From Lachnospiraceae bacterium (GTDB lineage: Bacteria; Bacillota; Clostridia; Lachnospirales; Lachnospiraceae): DNA of 32,475 nucleotides. Where the stretch lies: assembly GCA_020859905.1 (NCBI GenBank), contig JAJBVI010000094.1, positions 1 through 32,475 on the forward strand. The letters run 5' to 3'. Positions within the stretch are counted from its first letter, which is position 1; every line of letters begins with the position of its first letter. Shown here one piece after another: positions 1 through 7,179 of the stretch. The position numbers and the translations under genes are program-made. The notes beneath the pieces are model-generated. The model did no database searches. It saw only the letters and a list, made by a program, of their open reading frames with translations, and had not been told where the DNA came from.

Positions 1-43
1 ATGTTGATTATATCTTATTAGCCACTCCTGTTACAACCTTAGT

Positions 44-196
44 TTACCACATCATACCTGCCATGGCTAAAGCGCATAAAAGGGAAAGTTTGTCGTCCAT
101 ATCGAGCGCATCTCCCAGCTTATCATAGATATACTGGTGGAAGGCTTTGACACCCTGCTCCAGTTTTCCTTCTGTTTCCTTTATATCTAAATCCAT
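44..196 (-). CDS. small hypothetical protein (MDLDIKETEGKLEQGVKAFHQYIYDKLGD...), likely mobile-element cargo
   Basis: ORF 44..226; internal ATG at 196 preceded by GAGGAGATTCTTT ribosome-binding site; coding-like composition. Confidence 0.5.
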   Translation of the reverse strand: MDLDIKETEGKLEQGVKAFHQYIYDKLGDALDMDDKLSLLCALAMAGMMW

Positions 197-400
197 AAAG
201 AATCTCCTCATTTCCGATTTTCCCATATTATAACAGAAGCCCGATGTCTCCCGCTATTTATGAAAACCAGTTCCTCCCGGCCAGAAAAAAAGCCCGAGTC
301 TAATGAGACTTATTATACCAGCAGCACCGCCTGGGTGCAATGATGTAAAAGAGGTAAGCTTGATAGTTAAGCTGAAAAAACAAAACAATACGGAATATGC

Positions 401-1517
401 GAAACTCAGTTCCTTGTCGGATATATGATTATTAAAAAAATCAGCATGACTTTGCAAAACCAGGGTTTTTCGAAAAGAAATTTATCATATTAAATAAAAC
501 TAGGAGGTATGCGCATGTATCTATATAGATGCAGTGTACGGTCACCGTAAGAAATCTGAAAATGAAAAAAATCATAAACGGAAAAAAGTATGATACAAAT
601 ACCGCAGAAATAATCGGCGAATGGCAGAAGAAGCCTTGGACGGCGATCGCTTCGAGGAAGTTTTCGGCGAAGTAGCCGAATAAAAGCATTTCTCATCAGC
701 CATGCGGACGGCGGGTAAAGGATTATCCGCAGTCGACGCATTTAGACTTCCTATTCAAGTGATGACCTGCAGTCGAGCGGAACTCAGTTCCGCCCGACTT
801 AATTTGTGAAAATTTAGCTGATAGTCCCGGCATTAATTTCCAACAAATTCAGAATCGCGAAGAGCTATGGAACTGAGTTTCGATCCTTGGGGCACCACAA
901 TTCCTGTACAGAGATATGCTCAAAACGCAGTATTTGCATGTTAACACTTCAAATGCACATCATCAAAAAAATGCTTTGAACCCGGCTTGGGAGAACAGCA
1001 CATAGCAGTCATTAAACATATGCGTCAGCGTAACCGCTACCGATGTAAGGAAGCCTCCTGAACCTGTGACGACTGACATATTTTCGGAACTCAGTTCCGT
1101 AAGTTTGATTTATGTAAATTATAATGTAAGTGGAACTCAGTTCCGCAATCTCATGTGTTATTTTTCTACATGCTTAACATATTTCACATCCGACCATGAC
1201 CGTTACGCGAAAAATATGCTTTTACTTTAAAATTCGACGCGTTTGGTGCGATATATGGATTATTGAACTTTTTTCTACATATTCCTTGTGAAACTGCAGT
1301 AACGGTACGCGTTTGGACTATAAAAGAAAAACAAACTACTTTTTCCCGAAGGAATGAAAATAAAAATTCCTTTTTTTCTAAAAAAATGAAATATCGGAAC
1401 TTTCACCTAAAAATTTCCCATATTGGTAAACGAAGGAACACTTGCAAGTGGAAGGATTAGATAATTCCTCATGTTCAAGTCTGGCGTAAGTAACCGTTGT
1501 GTGCGGAACTCAGTTCC
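401..1517. repeat. six dispersed copies of a 13-bp palindrome GGAACTCAGTTCC (two with one mismatch)
   Basis: Copies at 401-413 (GAAACTCAGTTCC), 779-791, 869-881 (GGAACTGAGTTTC), 1086-1098, 1132-1144, 1505-1517. Confidence 0.9.
562..683 (+). pseudogene. internally deleted remnant of a small mobile-element cargo protein
   Basis: MKKIINGKKYDTNTAEIIGEW in one frame, then (A)EEALDGDRFEEVFGEVAE* in a second frame; the two ends resemble a protein family I recall from Lachnospiraceae integrative elements, with the middle missing. Confidence 0.6.
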
Positions 1518-1668
1518 TCTTATGTCAAAAACCATTTACGCTAAACCGAAACTGTATTTGTGATGTATAACCATATTGTTATAAGACAGCAGGCTATGCC
1601 AAACAGGAAAACGCTTATAACCACTTAGCTAATGTCCTAACGAAAATGTAAGGAGGTGTCTGAATACC

Positions 1669-1854
1669 GTGCTTGATAAATATCCAGATGTGCTAACTGT
1701 CGATGAAGTATCTAATATACTGCGGATCAGCAGACGTTCTGTGATGCGTTTGTTCGCAGACGGAACAATCAGTTACAAAAAGATCGGTCGCCACTACCGA
1801 ATCAGTAAATCTGCTGTACTGAAATATCTGAATTTCGACCTACAGGAAGAGTAA
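1669..1854 (+). CDS. excisionase-family helix-turn-helix DNA-binding protein
   Basis: LTVDEVSNILRISRRSVMRLFADGTISYKKIGRHYRISKSAVLKYL is typical of excisionase/MerR-like HTH; RBS AAGGAGGTG upstream; directly precedes the integrase. Confidence 0.85.
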   Translation: MLDKYPDVLTVDEVSNILRISRRSVMRLFADGTISYKKIGRHYRISKSAVLKYLNFDLQEE

Positions 1855-1972
1855 GTACAGACGAAATAATGTTCAAATTTTTTCTAAAATATATTGTCAT
1901 CTACATGACGGCATGTTACGATATCTTCACATTGTACGACCCGTCATTGTAGTAGAAAGGAGAAAAGAAAAT

Positions 1973-3205
1973 ATGACGGGAAGTTTAATAACACGAAAGA
2001 CATCCTCTGGTAAAGAATACTTTTATGTGCGGCTTTCATATAAAGATCCTCATACGCTGGAATGGAAAACCAAAGATATAAAGACCGGTCTTCCGGTAAA
2101 AGGAAATAAGCGCAAGGCTGAAAGCCTGATGAATGAATTCATCAAACAGTATTCCTATCTGGAGCAACTGTCTGTCATTCAAGATAACATTGATCCTGAT
2201 ATCGAATTATGTGCATTCCTCGACCTCTGGATTGAGGAAAAATCCTGTGATATCTGCGGAAATACGTGTGATACCTATAAAAGCAGGATTATTACGATTA
2301 AGCGGTACTTTGCTCCGCGCCACATCCGGTTAAAAGATATTACACCGAAAATCCTGACTGATTTTTATCACTACAGTCTGAAATATGGAAAAGTCAGCCA
2401 AAAGGATCAGAGCCTGCACCCTTTGTCTGTTCGCTCGGTTCGAAGCTGTAAGAGTGTCCTTTTCGCAGCTTTTAATGACGCCATCATCAAGGGGATCGTC
2501 CCTACGAATCCGGTACGTGATACTAAAGTTACGAATAAGAAAAACCGGGATTTTTCGGAAGAAATGCTGTTTCTGACAGAGGATGAGATCCGTGAAATGC
2601 TGCTCTATCTCGGAGAGAATGTTCCGTTTCTGAAACCTCTCGCTTTTGTCGGTGTCTACTATGGCCTGCGACGCGAAGAAATCCTCGGCTTGAAATGGTC
2701 TGCAATTAATTACCGCAGAAAAACACTGACGATCTGCCACACTGTCACCGGCAATAAAACGATATATGCGGAGGACAAGGCAAAGACCAGAAGCGGCTAC
2801 CGGACGCTGAACCTTTTTCCAACAGCGGAATTATGTTTCCAGAAGGTGAAACACGAACAGGACGAGAATAAAGCATTTTTCGGTAATGCCTATCAGGACA
2901 CAAAAAACTATGTATTTACCCATGAAGACGGACGCCCTTACCGACCGGATTACATTACCAACAAATTCTCTAAAGCCATGAAAGCCTTCGGGCGGCCGGA
3001 GATCACACTGCACAAGCTGCGCTATACCTGTGCATCCCTCCTAATTGACAAGGGATGGGATGTAAAAAAGGTTCAGCACTGGCTCGGCGACAGTGACGCC
3101 GCCACAGTCATGAACATCTATGCACAGTATATGCGTCACAAAACAAACGTTGCGGAGAATGACCTGACCGAAATGACGAATTCAGTTGCGGATCTTTTCG
3201 AATAG
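1973..3205 (+). CDS. site-specific tyrosine recombinase / phage-type integrase
   Basis: Catalytic-type motifs GVYYGLRREEILGLKW, TLHKLRYTCASLLIDKGWDVKKVQHWLGD, MNIYAQYMRH; start at ATG 1973 after GAAAGGAGAAAAGAAAAT. Confidence 0.93.
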   Translation: MTGSLITRKTSSGKEYFYVRLSYKDPHTLEWKTKDIKTGLPVKGNKRKAESLMNEFIKQYSYLEQLSVIQDNIDPDIELCAFLDLWIEEKSCDICGNTCDTYKSRIITIKRYFAPRHIRLKDITPKILTDFYHYSLKYGKVSQKDQSLHPLSVRSVRSCKSVLFAAFNDAIIKGIVPTNPVRDTKVTNKKNRDFSEEMLFLTEDEIREMLLYLGENVPFLKPLAFVGVYYGLRREEILGLKWSAINYRRKTLTICHTVTGNKTIYAEDKAKTRSGYRTLNLFPTAELCFQKVKHEQDENKAFFGNAYQDTKNYVFTHEDGRPYRPDYITNKFSKAMKAFGRPEITLHKLRYTCASLLIDKGWDVKKVQHWLGDSDAATVMNIYAQYMRHKTNVAENDLTEMTNSVADLFE

Positions 3206-3334
3206 GTTTTAGGGAATTTTTTAGGGAATTTTTTCTCAGGGACGCAAAAGCAGATGTTTTTTCATTCACGAAAAAAATCAAAAAAAGACCGGAAAGCAAG
3301 TAAATTCAAGCTTTCCGGCGCCCCTGCCAAGGAG

Positions 3335-3408
3335 TCGATGCGACAGGATTTGAACCTGCGACCTCTGCGTCCCGAACGCAGCGCTCTACCAAACTGAGCC
3401 ACGCATCG
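3335..3408 (-). tRNA. tRNA-Pro(CGG)
   Basis: Cloverleaf on minus strand: CGATGCG/CGCATCG acceptor, CTGCG-TTCGGGA-CGCAG anticodon arm, GCAGG-TTCAAAT-CCTGT T-arm. Confidence 0.93.
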
Positions 3409-3726
3409 TCATAATAGAGCGGCTCGCTTCCCGCAAGCCGCTCATTTATAATACTGTTTTTCAAAACTCTTGTCAAGGGGTAAATTCATCTTTGTTCATA
3501 ATTGCCCGAAAACTGCCTAAAACAGGGCATTCCGGCGCTTTTTCTGATTTTTTATAATTTGTCATTATTCATCATTTTTTATGGTTTACACCAAAAACGG
3601 TGTAAAAATTTGTGTATTCCGGAACCTTTAATAACAGCTCTAATAACCGTCTTTCCTCTTTGCGTCCCTGTTATTTCTCCACGCATCCCTCCTGCGTGCT
3701 GGCGAGGTGCTCGTCGATCAGCTGTT

Positions 3727-4116
3727 TTAAGGTGTGACGCCGTCCACATAATCGGAAATCACCCTGTACATACCCTCCCAGAATCCGACGGTGGGACAGC
3801 GGCTGTACATTTCGCATTCGTTCACTTCGCTCTCCAGGCATGCGATGGGCGCGAAGCTGCCCTCGATCGCGCGAAGAATCTCCCCCGCTGTATATTTCTC
3901 CGGATCACGGCTCAGCCGGTATCCTCCCTGTGCGCCGCGGATGCTCCGCACCAGTCCCGCCCGGTGGAGCGGCGTCACGATCTGCTCCAGATATTTTATG
4001 GAAATAAGCTGCCTGGCGGAAATGTCCTTCAGCGAGATGTATTTCCCATCCACGCTGTGAATCCCCAGATCCACCATCAGCCGCAGCGCGTATCTTCCTT
4101 TTGTAGATACTTTCAT
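3727..4116 (-). CDS. Rrf2-family transcriptional regulator (C-terminus apparently frameshifted)
   Basis: MKVSTKGRYALRLMVDLG...ISARQLISIKYLEQIV...GAQGGYRLSRDPEKYTAGEILRAIEG; three-Cys motif CLESEVNECEMYSRC. Confidence 0.92.
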   Translation of the reverse strand: MKVSTKGRYALRLMVDLGIHSVDGKYISLKDISARQLISIKYLEQIVTPLHRAGLVRSIRGAQGGYRLSRDPEKYTAGEILRAIEGSFAPIACLESEVNECEMYSRCPTVGFWEGMYRVISDYVDGVTP

Positions 4117-4443
4117 CGAAAGCCTCCTTCATAATGTTCCGGGAATCAATGTTCCCCTCTCTAACCGGGAAATTTATGCCCTCTCTCCATAACCGGGATA
4201 TCAATATTTCCTCAATTCCTACATAATATGTAGTATTTTAATACAAAATGTTGTTTCGCGCAAGTAAATCAATGCAAAAGTTGCCTTTTATAACATGCTG
4301 CAAAACTTACCTTTCTTCCGGCATCCGCACGCCATACATTACCCCCGCGACTGACATTGCATGGGTGATTCCTTTCTCAGATTGCATGATATAAACGGTA
4401 TTTCCGTACATATTTTGAACCTGTAGTATAATTTTTCAGTCTT

Positions 4444-4462
4444 TGACATCTTTAAGATGTCA
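4444..4462. promoter_or_regulatory. 19-bp perfect inverted repeat TGACATCTT-T-AAGATGTCA, candidate operator of the downstream XRE gene
   Basis: 9-bp arms around one central base, upstream of the XRE ORF; TGTCAA (4459-4464) is 18 bp from TATAAT (4483-4488). Confidence 0.6.
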
Positions 4463-4535
4463 ATATTGAATCAGAGATATCATATAATGATGAAAGTGAC
4501 AGACAATTGCTTCTCAGCCCGACAGGAAATCAAAA

Positions 4536-4796
4536 ATGTACAAAAACAAAGCGCCAAACGGTTCCAACAATATCTGCGGCATTAAAATTAAACAGCTGCG
4601 CAAGAGTTTACCTCAGAAAACATCGCAAAAACAGCTTTCTGATATGCTGACTCTGCAGGGACTGGATCTTGATAAAAATGCAATCCAGCGGATCGAATCG
4701 GGCGAACGGTTTGTCACCGATATCGAACTCAGAATCATTGCCCGGACCTTTCATATCAGCTGCGATGAATTATTACAGGAGGAATGCCTGGATTAA
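4536..4796 (+). CDS. XRE-family HTH transcriptional regulator
   Basis: IKQLRKSLPQKTSQKQLSDMLTLQGLDLDKNAIQRIESGERFVTDIELRIIARTFHISCDELL. Confidence 0.85.
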   Translation: MYKNKAPNGSNNICGIKIKQLRKSLPQKTSQKQLSDMLTLQGLDLDKNAIQRIESGERFVTDIELRIIARTFHISCDELLQEECLD

Positions 4797-4799
4797 GCG

Positions 4800-4856
4800 C
4801 TTATAAACGATTTTTTACGCAAATGGCAAATTTTCTATTCCGGTTTATCCGGGTCA
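4800..4856 (+). repeat. approx. 60-bp dispersed 3'-UTR-type repeat, copy 1
   Basis: TTATAAACGATTTTTTACGCAAATGGCAAATTTTCTATTCCGGTTTATCCGG right after the XRE stop; matches the reverse complement of 19923-19978. Confidence 0.75.
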
Positions 4857-4872
4857 GGACGATTTTACCGTT

Positions 4873-4907
4873 AACAAAAAACACCCACAACTGTGGGTGT
4901 TTTTGTT
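4873..4907. terminator. bidirectional rho-independent terminator
   Basis: AACAAAAAACACCCACA-ACT-GTGGGTGTTTTTGTT, perfect stem flanked by A and T tracts. Confidence 0.85.
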
Positions 4908-4991
4908 ATGCACAGGCTGTCCCGATCCGGCGGCATCCGCGCCGGTAAGGATCTGTTCAAAAATAACAGTTCCTAAATCTGACTGCCCCGC

Positions 4992-6917
4992 TTATCCCAG
5001 CGCCGCGTAGGCAGCCTCGGCCGCCGTCAGCACATCGTAATTAGTCACATATCCTTTCGCCGTGTCCGAGAGAGCGTCATACTGAGTGCGTGCGTTTGCG
5101 ATCGCGCTCCCGCTCTCCGCGGTCACCGTCCCGATCGCATTGATCGCGTCTATGACAGTCTGAGCCTGTGACTGTGCAGCCTGCTGCGCGGCCTGTTCTG
5201 CCGCCGCCTGTTCCGCGGCTGCCTGTTCCGCGGCTGCCACCAGAGCCGCGTAAGCGGATTCCGCCTCTGTCAGTGTGCTGTAGTTTGTCACCAGTGCCTG
5301 GTTCTCAGAGGAAAGGGCGTCATAGAGACTCCGCGCGTTGGAAATCGCGTCCGCGCTGTCCAGCGTCACCGTCCCGATCGCATTGATTGCGTCGACAACC
5401 GCATTCGCCGCGGAGGCATCCGTACTGTCCGTGCTGCCAGAGGATGAAGCACTCGAACTCTCCGTCCCCGACAGTGTGTATACAAGCACCGGATCGCCGG
5501 CACTGATATTTTCATATATTTTCTTTGCCGCGCTGTAGGGAAGGTTAATGCAGCCATGGGAACCGTTCGTCTTATAGATTGTTCCGCCGAACGTACTCCT
5601 CCAAGAAGCGTCATGCAGCCCGATCCCGCCGTTAAACGGCATCCAGTAGCTCACCGGCGAAGCATAACCCTGGCCGCGCAGAACCGCGTCTTTCTGTTTA
5701 TAAGTAATCTGATAGGAACCTGTAGGCGTCGCGTTCCCCGCTTTGACGCTGCCGGAAACCAAATCCGATTCTACCACCAGAGTACCATTTTTATAGAACC
5801 AGAGGTGCTGCGCGGTCAGATTGATCTCCACATAGGTACTTCCGTAATCCTGACCATCATGGCTGGCCGCCGTCTGGGAGTACACAACTTCCCCCGTATA
5901 ATCCTCGCCGGCCTCAAGACTGCTGCTTAAAGCCGCAAGTGTGGAACTCTGGTCAATCTTCCAGCCGTAGCTGCCGCCCGATACCGTAACGGTCGTTCCA
6001 TAGGATGTTACCAGGCTCTTGCTCTGTCCGGCCGTATTGTAGACCGAGGCCAGCCCGGAAATATATTCCGCCGCTTTCTCCTCATCCAGCGAAACACTCA
6101 TGTCATCGCCGAACACCAGCCACTGGCTGATCTCGGAACCGTCAAGCACCTCGCTGCTGCTCCCGAACTGATATGTGATCGTCGTGCCGACATAACGGTT
6201 CGCCGTCTCCAGCATGGTCTGCATCTCCTCGGAATCCTCTGTGTACTCCGGGTCAATATAACATCCTGCCTCCTCCAGATTCAGCTCCGGCTGGAGATTG
6301 AGCACAGCTTCTTCCACCGCTTCGCAGAAAACCGAGGTATAAAGCCGTGTGCCGTACACGGCATCCACGATCTCATATCCCGTTCCCTCTATGTAATCCG
6401 AAAGCACCGCGTCCGCCGAGTCCGTCCTGGTATCCTCATCCATACAGGAAAGTCCGTCCAGAACCTCCTGCAGGGCATCCTCATCGCAGGATATCATCTG
6501 CTCCGCCGCCAGCTCCTCCCCGCCGGAAAGGGCGGCCGGCCATCTGAACCCGCTCTGCTGCTCAAGAAGCTGCTCCAGCTCCCCGCCGAAATCAATTTCC
6601 AGTCCGATGTCCGCACCGGCAATCACTTCCGCAGTATCGCCGCGCTCTACAAGCGTCAGCTCGTAACTCTCCGTTTCCTGTGTCAGGATCTCCTCTGTCT
6701 GCTCAACAGTCTTCCCGCCGCAGGCAATGCCGTTGATCGTTGTTCCCGGCAAAAACCGCTTTTGATAAAACAGGGAGACGATCAGATAAACCGCCGCGAG
6801 AGCCGCAAGGATCACAATCACAATCAGCAGCCACATTCGTTTCCTTTTTACGATATTCTTAAAAAATCCCTTTTTCTTGTCCTCCGTACCCGGAGAAACC
6901 GCAACCTTTTCGCTCAT
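4992..6917 (-). CDS. membrane-anchored L,D-transpeptidase (YkuD) with C-terminal surface-protein repeats
   Basis: N-terminal TM segment; YkuD motif GIGLHDASWRSTFGGTIYKTNGSHGCINLP; two C-terminal repeats VIDAINAIGTVT...YDALS...VTNY..LT.AE.AYAAL separated by AAAEQ repeats. Confidence 0.93.
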   Translation of the reverse strand: MSEKVAVSPGTEDKKKGFFKNIVKRKRMWLLIVIVILAALAAVYLIVSLFYQKRFLPGTTINGIACGGKTVEQTEEILTQETESYELTLVERGDTAEVIAGADIGLEIDFGGELEQLLEQQSGFRWPAALSGGEELAAEQMISCDEDALQEVLDGLSCMDEDTRTDSADAVLSDYIEGTGYEIVDAVYGTRLYTSVFCEAVEEAVLNLQPELNLEEAGCYIDPEYTEDSEEMQTMLETANRYVGTTITYQFGSSSEVLDGSEISQWLVFGDDMSVSLDEEKAAEYISGLASVYNTAGQSKSLVTSYGTTVTVSGGSYGWKIDQSSTLAALSSSLEAGEDYTGEVVYSQTAASHDGQDYGSTYVEINLTAQHLWFYKNGTLVVESDLVSGSVKAGNATPTGSYQITYKQKDAVLRGQGYASPVSYWMPFNGGIGLHDASWRSTFGGTIYKTNGSHGCINLPYSAAKKIYENISAGDPVLVYTLSGTESSSASSSGSTDSTDASAANAVVDAINAIGTVTLDSADAISNARSLYDALSSENQALVTNYSTLTEAESAYAALVAAAEQAAAEQAAAEQAAQQAAQSQAQTVIDAINAIGTVTAESGSAIANARTQYDALSDTAKGYVTNYDVLTAAEAAYAALG

Positions 6918-7031
6918 GTTTCATTTTCTCCAATTACTGATAGCTATCCCTTTCGTAACAACGCAAATACAAGTATATGTATTTATCCGGAAAATGTCAA
7001 GTCGGGAGATAGAACGCGCCTCTGTGCAATC

Positions 7032-7060
7032 GAGCGGGAGGCGGCCTTTGCCTCCCGCTC
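7032..7060. other. 11-bp stem hairpin in the intergenic region
   Basis: GAGCGGGAGGC-ggccttt-GCCTCCCGCTC. Confidence 0.7.
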
Positions 7061-7120
7061 GCCGCGCGGGGCGCGTGCAGCGCAGGCTGCAAAATTTCCT
7101 TACGCGCCCCTGCGCATATA

Positions 7121-7158
7121 AAAAAAAGCGCCCTGATGTGTCAGACAAAAGGGCGCTG
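7121..7158 (-). terminator. rho-independent terminator of the beta-helix lipoprotein gene
   Basis: Minus strand AGCGCCC...GGGCGCTTTTTTTT. Confidence 0.8.
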
Positions 7159-7179
7159 CTTTGCAGAACTGAATCCATA

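Noticed and set aside
1263-1460. 65-aa plus-strand ORF in the decayed element
   Set aside because: Lys/Phe-rich AT-biased translation, no RBS, no recognisable family.
401-1517. CRISPR array interpretation of the GGAACTCAGTTCC copies
   Set aside because: Repeats are only 13 bp and irregularly spaced; no cas genes seen.
401-1517. LexA/SOS box interpretation of the same palindrome
   Set aside because: Spacer between GAAC and GTTC is 3 bp rather than the Gram-positive 4 bp, and the dyad is centred on one base.
3417-3443. Hairpin GAGCGGCT...AGCCGCTC near tRNA-Pro as a terminator
   Set aside because: No T tract follows on either strand; may be a processing hairpin but nothing further supports a call.
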